A stretch of 64,000 nt of DNA from Paenisporosarcina quisquiliarum_A. Lineage in GTDB: Bacteria > Bacillota > Bacilli > Bacillales_A > Planococcaceae. Each line of letters opens with the position of its first letter. Position 1 is the first letter of the stretch. The stretch spans positions 54,240 through 118,239 of the forward strand of contig NZ_JBHZRU010000010.1 of NCBI RefSeq assembly GCF_043641925.1. The letters are read 5' to 3'. Both the position numbers and the translations under genes were made by a program. A model generated the notes under the pieces. It did not search any database. It saw only the letters and a program-made list of their open reading frames with translations, and had not been told where the DNA came from. Shown in pieces: positions 17,141 to 25,804 of this stretch.

Positions 17141-17461
17141 TTACATTGCATTATTATTATCTTTCAGCTTTTCAATTGGAATTTTAAAAAAACGCATATC
17201 TTCTACTATTTGTATATCCAAGCTTTTAAGTGCGTTGTAAACATGATTAGGATGTAAAGGCAGAAAATGAATTACATCGTTCCACAAACAGTTTAACTTT
17301 GGCACTTTTTTTGTTAGTAATTTTGGTCTGTCTGGATGATCAAAATATTTTTTCGTATATCTTTCGTATAATGCAGGGTTAGTTTCCTTGAAAGAGTTCA
17401 ATGCTACAAGTTTGTTGCCAACTATATCTTTCTGAACGATATGATATACAAATTCTTGCAT
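17141..17461 (-). CDS. N-terminal part of an interrupted hypothetical protein
   Basis: 106 residues starting MQEFVYHIV, with GGAGG before the ATG. The segment includes KKYFDHPDRPKLL and LNCLWNDVIHFLPLHP, features I associate with short Bacillus proteins of unknown role whose length is near 187 residues. It stops at TAA 17143, but the same frame remains open to 16898. It is therefore likely a truncated product or a very recent pseudogene. Confidence 0.6.
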   Translation of the reverse strand: MQEFVYHIVQKDIVGNKLVALNSFKETNPALYERYTKKYFDHPDRPKLLTKKVPKLNCLWNDVIHFLPLHPNHVYNALKSLDIQIVEDMRFFKIPIEKLKDNNNAM

Positions 17462-17481
17462 AAGCTACCTCCATTAAAATA

Positions 17482-18033
17482 TTAGTTTGTCTGAAAAACT
17501 CTTCCCATTATGATTGTATTGTAATATTTTCCATCTGATAAGTGTTTATCTTTTTTTAAAATCCCTTCTACTTCAAAACCATTTTTCCGATACAGTTCTA
17601 TAGCCTTCACATTAGTTTCGAGAACACTCAACGTTATTTTTTTTATTTCATTCGTGTCCGCCCATTTTATCGATTCCGTTAAAAGATTCTTCCCTATACC
17701 AAATCCCCAACATTCTTTTAAAACACCAACTCCAAATTCTACTTTATGAGCTGTTCTTTTCAAATGGTTTCCTTCACATCTCGAAAAACCTGCAATTTCT
17801 CCATTGACCTCAGCGACTAAAAAGAGGTTCTTACTATTATCTGTATCATTTTTTATTAACTGTTTAAAACTAGCTTCATCTAAGAAAGCTTCTCCTTTTT
17901 CTCGATCCAAATTTTCTGTTTCCCCATCAATTTGTAATCGAACAAACGACAAGCTTTTTGCATCTTTTTCTGTTGCAGACCTTACGATGTACTTGATGCT
18001 TTGCATGTGTATTTCTTTCGAATCAACTTTCAT
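17482..18033 (-). CDS. GNAT family N-acetyltransferase
   Basis: The 183-residue protein has GNAT motif A KECWGFGIGKNLL and the ELYRKNGFEVEGILKKD segment typical of the YhhY/RimJ-like group. I chose the ATG at 18033, with GGGTGGGTG upstream. Confidence 0.8.
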   Translation of the reverse strand: MKVDSKEIHMQSIKYIVRSATEKDAKSLSFVRLQIDGETENLDREKGEAFLDEASFKQLIKNDTDNSKNLFLVAEVNGEIAGFSRCEGNHLKRTAHKVEFGVGVLKECWGFGIGKNLLTESIKWADTNEIKKITLSVLETNVKAIELYRKNGFEVEGILKKDKHLSDGKYYNTIIMGRVFQTN

Positions 18034-18051
18034 TAATAACACCCACCCCGA

Positions 18052-18951
18052 TCAAACCATTTTCCTGTAACTTTGAACTGAGTATCTTTTCCACTCTTCT
18101 TTTAATGTATCCCAGTGAACAATTTTCCATGGGTTAAAGAAGGTTTGTCCATTTTTATTGAAAAACAGGTTGTTCCCTAAACAATACGATGCGTGTTGTA
18201 TAATTCCCGCTTCGTTTACCCAGGTAACGACATCACCATCTTGAAATTCATCGTACGTTTTTACATACCCTGCATTTTCAATTCCCTTGATGAATGTTTG
18301 TTGATGAATCCATTCGTGAATTATCCACTCATGATTTATTGGAGAAGTACTAATTGCATATAGAGTTGCTGCAAAACAATTGGCACCTGCATCTGTTGAG
18401 AATGTATTTGCATATTTTTTAATGTGCCTTGGTACTCCTGTAGGCAATTCTATTGAATTCCAGCTATCCCATTCCAATGCATATGATTTTATGATTTGTT
18501 CCCTTGTAGTAATCGGAAGTTTCTTCCACATGTCATATTGAATGACAATGTAAAGTCCTTCATCTTTTTTTACAATATGTTCTTTGGGAATGATATTTAA
18601 ATCTGAAGTTAACTTGGTTGGTACAATCAAGCCTCTTCCCACTTCTACTTGTAATAGAAGAAGCTTTTCTCTTTCTTTCGGTTCTAATTTATTAATCCAA
18701 TCAGATTGAGCAACTATGACAATCTCAATCTCCTTTGAGATATTCCAGTGCTCGTAGCTGTTTGCTAATTCAATCTTTCTATAGGAAGCATGATTGAAAA
18801 ACTCATCTCTAGGAATAACAAGTATTTCATTTAGATAACTCATTATGTACCTTAAATCCTCTTCTTTCATAAAATAGAAGTCTTTTTCTGGTACATATGC
18901 CGAAATCCAACTAGCCATTTGTTCTCTAGTTGGATGTAGTTGAATGTTCAT
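18052..18951 (-). CDS. Hypothetical protein with NlpC/P60-like C-terminus
   Basis: The 299-residue protein has an N-terminal part I do not recognise. Its last 110 residues contain GANCFAATLYA (candidate nucleophile Cys) followed by DGDVVTWVNEAGIIQHASYC (candidate His), the order seen in NlpC/P60-type papain-like domains. There is no signal peptide, so it would be cytosolic. The enzymatic reading is tentative. Upstream of it lies a duplicated fragment of the nucleotidyltransferase gene. Confidence 0.6.
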   Translation of the reverse strand: MNIQLHPTREQMASWISAYVPEKDFYFMKEEDLRYIMSYLNEILVIPRDEFFNHASYRKIELANSYEHWNISKEIEIVIVAQSDWINKLEPKEREKLLLLQVEVGRGLIVPTKLTSDLNIIPKEHIVKKDEGLYIVIQYDMWKKLPITTREQIIKSYALEWDSWNSIELPTGVPRHIKKYANTFSTDAGANCFAATLYAISTSPINHEWIIHEWIHQQTFIKGIENAGYVKTYDEFQDGDVVTWVNEAGIIQHASYCLGNNLFFNKNGQTFFNPWKIVHWDTLKEEWKRYSVQSYRKMV

Positions 18952-18975
18952 TCTAAAATCCCCTTAGTAAATTAC

Positions 18976-19177
18976 ACTTTTAATAAATGAGTATTACAAT
19001 AACTAATTATGTATTTTGAAAACCCGATCGTATCTTTCACTCGCAGCTCGTCAGAAGTGTAGTGAGTATTTTTAACTCCCTTACGAATGTCGATTGCTTC
19101 TTTTACAATTGGATGCCACTCAATAGGGACATGCTTCAAACCATATTCGCCTGCATCAATTTTTGAAATGATGTCGT
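18976..19177 (-). pseudogene. Duplicated 3' fragment of the nucleotidyltransferase gene
   Basis: These 202 bp match 20712-20913 at a constant offset of 1736 bp with only three mismatches that I can see and no gap. They encode the last 65 or so codons of the gene at 20708-21523, without a start. The copy flanks the GNAT and hydrolase genes on their other side. Confidence 0.85.
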
Positions 19178-19192
19178 GTTACTTCAACACAT

Positions 19193-19750
19193 TTACCCGT
19201 TCAATTTCCTAGATTCATAATCGTTTTTAGTCAAACCAAATATATTGTGGTCAACATATTTGTCGTAAAGCCATTCCGCACTTTTTATACAACCTTCATT
19301 TTGAAAGCCTAGCCGATTAGGAATAGCGAGACTCTTATGATTCTCTGTTGCAACTCGAATTTCAATTCTATTTAATTTCAACTCATTAAAACAATGTTCA
19401 ATTACTGCAGCACAAGCATTTGTCATTAATCCTTTTCCTTGAAATTTCTCACCTAGCCAGTAACCGATTGAAGTTGATTTATTCGTCCAATTCACCGCAT
19501 GTAAACCAATAACTCCTGCTAGTTCGCCTTTATACCAAATGCCTGCTTGAAAGCCATTATTCTGACAAAATTGTTTCATTGTACTTTCGATGAACATCAT
19601 TGAATCTTTAGGGGACTGCGTAAAATCAACCCAAAACAACCACTCACGGAGAGTAGTTCTTGATTGGTTTGTTAGATTATAAAGATCATCTGCATGTCTT
19701 ATTTCTAATAAACGTAAATCTGTATGATCATCAATTAATAGTTTAAACAT
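19193..19750 (-). CDS. RimL-like GNAT acetyltransferase
   Basis: The 185-residue protein resembles ribosomal-protein-serine acetyltransferases (YdaF/RimL): IGYWLGEKFQGKGLMTNACAA is split across strand 4 and the acetyl-CoA loop, then LNRIEIRVATEN and NRLGFQNEG. GGAGG precedes two adjacent ATG codons; the second (19750) has better spacing. The substrate is not known. Confidence 0.8.
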   Translation of the reverse strand: MFKLLIDDHTDLRLLEIRHADDLYNLTNQSRTTLREWLFWVDFTQSPKDSMMFIESTMKQFCQNNGFQAGIWYKGELAGVIGLHAVNWTNKSTSIGYWLGEKFQGKGLMTNACAAVIEHCFNELKLNRIEIRVATENHKSLAIPNRLGFQNEGCIKSAEWLYDKYVDHNIFGLTKNDYESRKLNG

Positions 19751-19801
19751 CATGAAGCCTCCACTCTTTTAATAACGATAGTTTCCTAGAATTTTAATAA
19801 C

Positions 19802-20674
19802 TCAATTTATGTATCTTTTTAAACATTGAAGAATGATATCAGGTCTATCAATATGAATATCATGATCACTATCTTCAGCAATGACCATTTCACCTAAACT
19901 AGACATTTGTGACAATTCTACCTGCAACTTACGCCAAACATCTTCATATAAAGCAGCTTCTTCAGAAGGGATACCATGTTTTGTAAAAGCTTTAATGGAT
20001 GTTTTTTTATCTCTGGCAATAACCGTTAGAGGAATGTCAGGGAACTTCCCTAGTTTGATTATGTTTCTGCTACTTGATTCCCAGTTTTCGAATTCATTTG
20101 CAATCGTTTCGAAACGTAGAGGACTTGAAATAAAATCTTTAAATTGCCTTGAATCCCTACTCGGCAATATCATTTCGTATTCCGAAATTAAATCATTATA
20201 TTTAATTTCAAGTTTCTCTTTTGAATTTTTTGATGTATTTAAATTGTTCTCTACCATTTTCTCTATTGATATTAACGAATTCAATACCGGAATATTTAGC
20301 TTGTATAACTTACTGTAGTTAAATGAAGTTGAATCGATAAGGATTAAACCTTTAATTTTTTCAGGATACATCTTGGCATAATGTTGTGCACATAAGCCTC
20401 CAAAAGAGTGACCCATTAGAACGAATTGTTCATGAATCCCTAATCTTTCCACTAGTTGATTAAGTTCTGTAGCAATATTGTTTGTTGTTCTAGTTTTTTG
20501 TGAAACTGCACTTTTTCCATAACCTGCCCTATGATATATGACGACTCTAAAATCTTGTTCAATTTGGTTAATAAATGAAATCCAATTATAAAAGTCTCCA
20601 CCTATCCCCATCTCAATGATAAGTGTTAATTTCCCAGTTCCAAATACTCTATATTCCAATTCAAGTTCTTTCAC
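19802..20674 (-). CDS. Alpha/beta hydrolase
   Basis: The 290-residue protein has the nucleophile elbow GHSFGG (Ser near residue 93), preceded by the oxyanion strand LTLIIEMGIGG. A late Asp lies in the TVIARDKK region and the catalytic His in DSDHDIHIDRP. GTG start with AGAGGTG upstream. The substrate is unknown. Confidence 0.82.
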   Translation of the reverse strand: MKELELEYRVFGTGKLTLIIEMGIGGDFYNWISFINQIEQDFRVVIYHRAGYGKSAVSQKTRTTNNIATELNQLVERLGIHEQFVLMGHSFGGLCAQHYAKMYPEKIKGLILIDSTSFNYSKLYKLNIPVLNSLISIEKMVENNLNTSKNSKEKLEIKYNDLISEYEMILPSRDSRQFKDFISSPLRFETIANEFENWESSSRNIIKLGKFPDIPLTVIARDKKTSIKAFTKHGIPSEEAALYEDVWRKLQVELSQMSSLGEMVIAEDSDHDIHIDRPDIILQCLKRYIN

Positions 20675-20707
20675 TCAGACACCTCTTTTGATATTTCACA
20701 AGTTACT

Positions 20708-21523
20708 TCATACTTTTAATAAATGAGAGTTACAATAACTAATTATGTATTTTGAAAACCCGATCGTATCTTTCACTCGCTGCTCGTCAGAAGTGTAGTG
20801 AGTATTTTTAACTCCCTTACGAATGTCGATTGCTTCTTTTACAATTGGATGCCACTCAATAGGGACATGCTTCAAACCATATTCGCCTGCATCAATTTTT
20901 GAAATGATGTCGTACTCCATTAAGGTATAATATTGACGCAACAATCCAAGGACAGACCATTCGATTGTAGTATTAATCTCTTCCTTCGAGTATTTGCTTA
21001 TTTCATTAAAAGCACTTTCCAAACTCGATGTTCGATTTGCCCAATACGTATTCATATTGCTATTAACATATGTTATTAAGTCATGTGGGCTTGTCTCATA
21101 TGTGAACGATGTACATTCCGGTCCTACAATGCAAATGCCCTTTGTTTTTAACAGCCACCACGTAATCGGATTTATGTAAGATTCAATTCTAATTTCCCCA
21201 CTCTTATAAACAGGATAGCGATTTTCATGAATAGCCAACTTGCCAAGGTCATCCCAAACAATATAGACTCCATCCATTTCAATAGAGTTGTATGTATGCG
21301 CAATTTCCCGATGTATTTCAGATAATACATTGATATCAAACTCTAATAAACGTCGACTCATTACTGTAACAAAATCAATATCACTGCTACCTTCAACATA
21401 AGCATCTAATGCAATTGATCCCTGAATATAAACGCCCTCAAGGAGATTTGGAAATCGTTCATTTACTAATGAAATATAGTCATTCATTACTCCAGTTACT
21501 AACTGCGGTATTAGTTGCTTCAT
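20708..21523 (-). CDS. Nucleotidyltransferase, aminoglycoside adenylyltransferase-like
   Basis: The 271-residue protein has the polymerase-beta type motif GSIALDAYVEGSSDIDFV (about residues 35-52), in which GS and DxD bind ATP and metal. A C-terminal helical domain (DUF4111-like) follows, as in ANT(9)/AadA enzymes. Adenylation of an aminoglycoside is possible but unproven. Its last 202 bp are duplicated at 18976-19177. A second member of the family lies at 25805-26572. Confidence 0.75.
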   Translation of the reverse strand: MKQLIPQLVTGVMNDYISLVNERFPNLLEGVYIQGSIALDAYVEGSSDIDFVTVMSRRLLEFDINVLSEIHREIAHTYNSIEMDGVYIVWDDLGKLAIHENRYPVYKSGEIRIESYINPITWWLLKTKGICIVGPECTSFTYETSPHDLITYVNSNMNTYWANRTSSLESAFNEISKYSKEEINTTIEWSVLGLLRQYYTLMEYDIISKIDAGEYGLKHVPIEWHPIVKEAIDIRKGVKNTHYTSDEQRVKDTIGFSKYIISYCNSHLLKV

Positions 21524-21539
21524 ATTAGTTTCCCCTTCG

Positions 21540-22052
21540 CTACAATTGAATGGCTCTTATATCAGTCCATCCATACACAATTTCGTTTAGTTTGTCTCCA
21601 GCAATTTCTACCTCGATACAATCTAATTGCTTTCCACCAAGCGCCTCATAGAATTGGCAAGAGTTGTTTTTCTCCAATACTAGTACCAACATTGAATTTA
21701 TATTTAAGCTTAATAGTTCATCAATGACAGGTTTCACGAGCAATTTACCTATCCCTTGTCCTTGATATTCTTTTAAAATGTAAATAGCGTAAAGTTCACC
21801 GTCAGTTCCCGTGTAATTCCCACTTCTTTCTTTACCTCCAGTGGAAAACCCTACAATGACACCTTCATCGTTTTCAGCTATATAAACCTTCATATTCGAC
21901 ATATTTGATGCCCATAATTTTTCTCGGCTTTCGTATGACAACTTGTTTAAAAATTCATCAGAAATAATGTCCCTATAAGTAGTTCTCCAACTATCCACGT
22001 GGACCTTAGCTATTCCATTGACATCAGCTATATCAGCCATTCTAATTTTCAT
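21540..22052 (-). CDS. GNAT family N-acetyltransferase
   Basis: The 170-residue protein has the N-terminal AKVHVDSWRTTY signature, the acetyl-CoA loop LKEYQGQGIGKLLVKP and CQFYEALGGKQL. This pattern is common in Bacillus GNATs. AGGTG before the ATG. Confidence 0.82.
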   Translation of the reverse strand: MKIRMADIADVNGIAKVHVDSWRTTYRDIISDEFLNKLSYESREKLWASNMSNMKVYIAENDEGVIVGFSTGGKERSGNYTGTDGELYAIYILKEYQGQGIGKLLVKPVIDELLSLNINSMLVLVLEKNNSCQFYEALGGKQLDCIEVEIAGDKLNEIVYGWTDIRAIQL

Positions 22053-22117
22053 GCTTAATTCACCTCACATTGATAGTTGAAAATACTTTCCGATAACTCT
22101 TCTGTATTTAAATGTTA

Positions 22118-22600
22118 TTACTCATTAATTTCATAAATTAAGGTATCAAATAATTTATCGTCTCTATAAAGTAAAATAGCCCATTCTCCTTTTTGAGGGA
22201 TTTTTATAGAAGATGGTGAATGGGAATCTGCTCCATTATTAGGACCACTTAGTATTAACGACCATGAATCTTCAAGTAAAAGAGGATAAACTTTTTGTGT
22301 TTCTTTATGAAAGCCTGCTATCGTTAACTCTTCATTTGGCGGTACATCCCAAAGGTGCCACATCCACTTTTGTCTATCTAAGCTCGGCATATCTGCACCG
22401 ATAACACCGGATTTATTTTCATTTCCGATGACACCATATTCACCAAATTCAACTGCTTTCTTTTGCCAATCAATTTTTTGAAAATCACTTTTTTGAATAA
22501 AGTCAGGTGCAGTATCAGGAATTTTCACCTCTTGATTTGTACAACCAGCAACAATTAGTAAAGATAAAAATAAAACAAATAACTTAGTGAGTTTATTCAT
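22118..22600 (-). CDS. Putative lipoprotein
   Basis: The 160-residue protein has lipobox VAGC (Cys20) and a beta-rich domain with a WHLWDVP segment; the end KGEWAILLYRDDKLFDTLIY resembles an immunoglobulin-like strand pair. AGGGGCG before the ATG. Function unknown. Confidence 0.7.
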   Translation of the reverse strand: MNKLTKLFVLFLSLLIVAGCTNQEVKIPDTAPDFIQKSDFQKIDWQKKAVEFGEYGVIGNENKSGVIGADMPSLDRQKWMWHLWDVPPNEELTIAGFHKETQKVYPLLLEDSWSLILSGPNNGADSHSPSSIKIPQKGEWAILLYRDDKLFDTLIYEINE

Positions 22601-22637
22601 AAAATCGCCCCTAATTTTAGAAAAATCTTATATCGGA

Positions 22638-22817
22638 TTAGTTCAACAAATTCCCGATGATCACGATAACGATTGAAATGGCAAAAAAGCCGAATACGAA
22701 ATACCCAAAGAATCGCAACGGTTTGGGCAATTTATTCATTTCGATTTGGGCAGGCACACTTCCTTCTATATTACTCATATGGTCAATTACATCATTCATC
22801 GGTTTTTTATCTGTCAT
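22638..22817 (-). CDS. Small single-helix membrane protein
   Basis: The 59-residue product has a polar N-terminal half and one C-terminal membrane helix (about residues 36-57). AAGGAGG precedes the ATG. It overlaps the gene upstream (22814-23392) by 4 bp, so it is the third member of a coupled set. No family is recognised. Confidence 0.65.
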   Translation of the reverse strand: MTDKKPMNDVIDHMSNIEGSVPAQIEMNKLPKPLRFFGYFVFGFFAISIVIVIIGNLLN

Positions 22818-23392
22818 TCAAATTCCTCCTTGTATTCATTCCCATCTGCATCGAAATATTTAAAATCAAATCTTAGGCTATCTTCATCACCATTAGGTTT
22901 CGCTATAGTTATCCAGGATACATTGCTTTGACTCACATCAAATCCCTCTTTAAAAATGCGTTCATTAACACTCAATTCCATTTGAGCAATCTCGTTAAAT
23001 TGGTTCGAAACAATCAACATTCTTAGAACATCAGATTTTTCATCTCGTAAGTTAGGAATGAATACAGCAAAGGATTCTCCCTCTTTCTTCTCCACATAAT
23101 TCCACTCATAATTCCCTGCAGGGTTTTTATAAAACTGAATAAATGCTGGACTGTCATGAAGTAGAAAGCTCACAATCCTATTATTATGAATATCTTTGAT
23201 TTCCAAAATCTCAATCGATTCGCTATTGTAACCATCTATTGATTGGATGACTTCAATTATGGACTCTTTGTCATTTCCGTACGCTTGTTTATTAATAACT
23301 GATACATAAATAATGATGATAGCAATTAGAGTAATAGCTATAATTGTATACTTACTGTTAAGTTTATTTATAAAACTATTAAACACACTCAT
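22814..23392 (-). CDS. Single-pass membrane protein of unknown function
   Basis: The 192-residue protein has one N-terminal membrane helix (about 17-33) and an extracytoplasmic domain. It overlaps the lipoprotein gene upstream by 4 bp and the small gene downstream by 4 bp. This tight coupling suggests a three-part membrane complex. Confidence 0.65.
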   Translation of the reverse strand: MSVFNSFINKLNSKYTIIAITLIAIIIIYVSVINKQAYGNDKESIIEVIQSIDGYNSESIEILEIKDIHNNRIVSFLLHDSPAFIQFYKNPAGNYEWNYVEKKEGESFAVFIPNLRDEKSDVLRMLIVSNQFNEIAQMELSVNERIFKEGFDVSQSNVSWITIAKPNGDEDSLRFDFKYFDADGNEYKEEFE

Positions 23393-23943
23393 TGTCGGCT
23401 ATTGAACCACTCTTTGTACTCTTCCTGCGTATATTCATCTGTTTTAACTACCGTCCATTGACTGTTCGTTTTTTCCAAGAAAATCTTCATTACATACTCT
23501 CCTCCAGACTCATCAAAGTCCTTTCTTAAATAGACAGTGCTCCCATGAACAAGAACGATAGCATTTTGATCGTCTATCATATTGACTTTCATTCGACCAT
23601 AACTTTCGATATTGTAATTGGCATCTATTAAGTCAAAATGTTTATTTAAAGATTCCATCTCTTCTTTCTCGACGTTAACGCCTTCTTTGAAATCGATATC
23701 GTTTTTCAATCTCGGATATTGGTTCCACAAAATTTGAATATCATTTTTAACCACCGCTTGTGTTCGATAGTACATATACTCTCTAACAATCTTTGAATAT
23801 TTGACCCATTCAGATGGTTCAGGCTCAATAAAATCTTTCATATCTTCCTCGGCATTCAAATTTTCCGTTTGTGTAGGATGTTGGCAGCTTACTAATAACG
23901 ATAAAGGTAGGATGAAAATGATTACTAAAAAGAATCTTTTCAC
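23389..23943 (-). CDS. Putative lipoprotein
   Basis: The 184-residue protein has lipobox LVSC (Cys20) and an NTF2-like looking C-terminal half (KIFLEKTNSQWTVVKTDEY). GTG start with GGAGGTG upstream. First gene of the coupled set with 22814 and 22638. Confidence 0.68.
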   Translation of the reverse strand: MKRFFLVIIFILPLSLLVSCQHPTQTENLNAEEDMKDFIEPEPSEWVKYSKIVREYMYYRTQAVVKNDIQILWNQYPRLKNDIDFKEGVNVEKEEMESLNKHFDLIDANYNIESYGRMKVNMIDDQNAIVLVHGSTVYLRKDFDESGGEYVMKIFLEKTNSQWTVVKTDEYTQEEYKEWFNSRQ

Positions 23944-23945
23944 TT

Positions 23946-24623
23946 TTACACCTCCAATTTCGACTTCACTATTCCGATTACATCCCCTGGACTATTTAGC
24001 TTTGGAAAAACATCCCCATGCAAATTTGATTGCCTGAACCACGTCGCTTGATAGGAATTTATTCCAACATCAGCAGCGCCTTGTAATTCATTAGAACCTC
24101 CATCGCCAATGAAGATTGAATCTTGAGGGGCTACTTGTAATGCTTCACATGCGATTGTGTATATTTTGGGGTTTGGTTTAGCATACTTCACCTTGTATGA
24201 AAAAATAGTAGTATCAAATATCTCTGCAAGTGGAGATTGAGACCAGCTCTCCACTTCTTCTGGCGCACAATTGCTAATTAAGCCAAGTTTTATATTCATG
24301 TTCTTTAAGAGATGAAGAGTATTTATAATCTCGCTATCAATATTTAGAAATGGAACAGTTTTCACATGAACTCTTTGTAAATGAATTTCATCAATTATAC
24401 TTTTATCAACTGTTTGATTATGACTCTTTAAAATATCCTCTAATGCACATTGATGATTTTCAAAAGCTCCTGTCATTCTTCGATCCATTCTTTCTGCCCA
24501 TGCTTTTCTATAAACTTGCTCATCTAATCCCAATTTAGCGACGGAATATGTTGCCTTCTTTTGATCGCCTTCCCATTCAGTAATCAATGTTTCATACAAA
24601 TCAAAAAATACTGCTTGAATAAT
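23946..24623 (-). CDS. HAD-superfamily hydrolase, probable ATT start
   Basis: The protein has all HAD motifs: nucleophile loop VFFDLYETL, motif II LISNC, Lys in YAKPNPKIY and IGDGGSNELQGAADVG. No ATG, GTG or TTG lies upstream of the nucleophile strand. GGAGGG (24635-24630) points to ATT at 24623 (or 24620), giving an N-terminus of (M)IQAVFFDLYETL that matches the family. Starting at the downstream TTG would delete the catalytic Asp. The substrate is unknown. Confidence 0.75.
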   Translation of the reverse strand: MIQAVFFDLYETLITEWEGDQKKATYSVAKLGLDEQVYRKAWAERMDRRMTGAFENHQCALEDILKSHNQTVDKSIIDEIHLQRVHVKTVPFLNIDSEIINTLHLLKNMNIKLGLISNCAPEEVESWSQSPLAEIFDTTIFSYKVKYAKPNPKIYTIACEALQVAPQDSIFIGDGGSNELQGAADVGINSYQATWFRQSNLHGDVFPKLNSPGDVIGIVKSKLEV

Positions 24624-24646
24624 ATAAATCCCTCCAAGAATGAATT

Positions 24647-25288
24647 TTAATCTAGGTTGACATTACTAGTTAACCTCTCATTAATCTTCTGAATAACAAA
24701 TCGATAGTAGGATAATTGATGAGGTACAAAGTCATTTATGTTTACCACTTTATTTATGAAAGATTTTTCACCTAATTCATTTATTTCAAAACCCTCTACA
24801 AACAGTTCTTCTCGATTCCCAAAAAACATCTCCGAAAAGTTATTAAATTCAGCTTTAAAGAGCCCTGCTACTTCATCTTTATCTAACGAAAATTCTTCGA
24901 AGCTCTTATGATTTTTGAATAAAAATATATGTGCAATTTCATTGTCTATAAAGTTAGGCTTTGTCACACTATACTCAACTTCACCCAATGGAACTAACTC
25001 TTGGAAAGATACATTAATACCTAATTCTTCTTTAATCTCCCGTACACCTTCTTCTATTGTCTCAGTTGACAGTATATGCCCGGCTGCAGTTATGTCCAAA
25101 AGGTTGGGATAATCTTTTTTAGAATTACTTCGATGCTGCAAATAAATATAATTTTTTTCATTTTCTTCGCTAATAAACCAGCAATGAAATGCGTCGTGCC
25201 AAAACCCTAATCGATGTACTTCTTTCCGAGTAGCGATTCCAATTTGGTTTCTCTTATGATCCATAATTTTTAATCGTTCAGTCTCCAT
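24647..25288 (-). CDS. NUDIX hydrolase
   Basis: The 213-residue protein has the NUDIX box from GHILSTETIEEG to REIKEELGI. The preceding FHCWFISEE and YIYLQHRS segments are typical of the YfcD/IPP-isomerase-like group. CAGGAGG before the ATG. The substrate is unknown. Confidence 0.82.
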   Translation of the reverse strand: METERLKIMDHKRNQIGIATRKEVHRLGFWHDAFHCWFISEENEKNYIYLQHRSNSKKDYPNLLDITAAGHILSTETIEEGVREIKEELGINVSFQELVPLGEVEYSVTKPNFIDNEIAHIFLFKNHKSFEEFSLDKDEVAGLFKAEFNNFSEMFFGNREELFVEGFEINELGEKSFINKVVNINDFVPHQLSYYRFVIQKINERLTSNVNLD

Positions 25289-25416
25289 AATTTCCTCCTG
25301 GTCCCCTCTAACTAATGTAAAAAAACTGCTCTGCTGGTTTTTGTTTGGTCTATCATAATAAAGTCTTTATTCACTAAAATACCTACCGACAGCACCGCCA
25401 TACCGAAATAAACCTT

Positions 25417-25800
25417 TTAACCTTCAAGCATTTCTTGGTAAAAGTATTCTTCCCCGTCAAGTTCAACGATTAAAAAACCACCATATCCTTCTTCACTTGT
25501 AGAATAGAATTTTGTTCCAACAGGTAATTTCGTTGCTTGTAAGTCCTTGAATCCAAATCTTTTAGTTGATTGATATTTTATTTCACCTAAAAGATCGTAC
25601 TTAGTAAATGAACTTGTTTTTTGTTTGACCCATTCAACTTCAGTCACATTACCGAAAATGCGACCTTCAAATTGGAATATATCCTCATTAGGATATTGTT
25701 TTAACAACTCACGTGCGGTTACTCGACCTCCATCAGCCATACCGCAACCGACTAAAAGAAGAGTTATGATCAAAAGTATAAGCATCACCAAAGTTTTCAT
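25417..25800 (-). CDS. Putative lipoprotein
   Basis: The 127-residue protein has a hydrophobic signal ending LLVGC (Cys19) and a small beta-rich domain. GAGGAG before the ATG. Function unknown. It follows the second nucleotidyltransferase gene by 4 nt. Confidence 0.7.
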   Translation of the reverse strand: MKTLVMLILLIITLLLVGCGMADGGRVTARELLKQYPNEDIFQFEGRIFGNVTEVEWVKQKTSSFTKYDLLGEIKYQSTKRFGFKDLQATKLPVGTKFYSTSEEGYGGFLIVELDGEEYFYQEMLEG

Positions 25801-25804
25801 TGAT

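Noticed and set aside
20708..21523. Calling the two nucleotidyltransferases antibiotic-resistance genes.
   Set aside because: Only the fold and metal motif are visible; substrate residues cannot be judged from sequence alone.
25320..25410. Short minus frame reading like a protein end (YGGAVGRYFSE).
   Set aside because: Too short to identify and without a start site; left as intergenic sequence.
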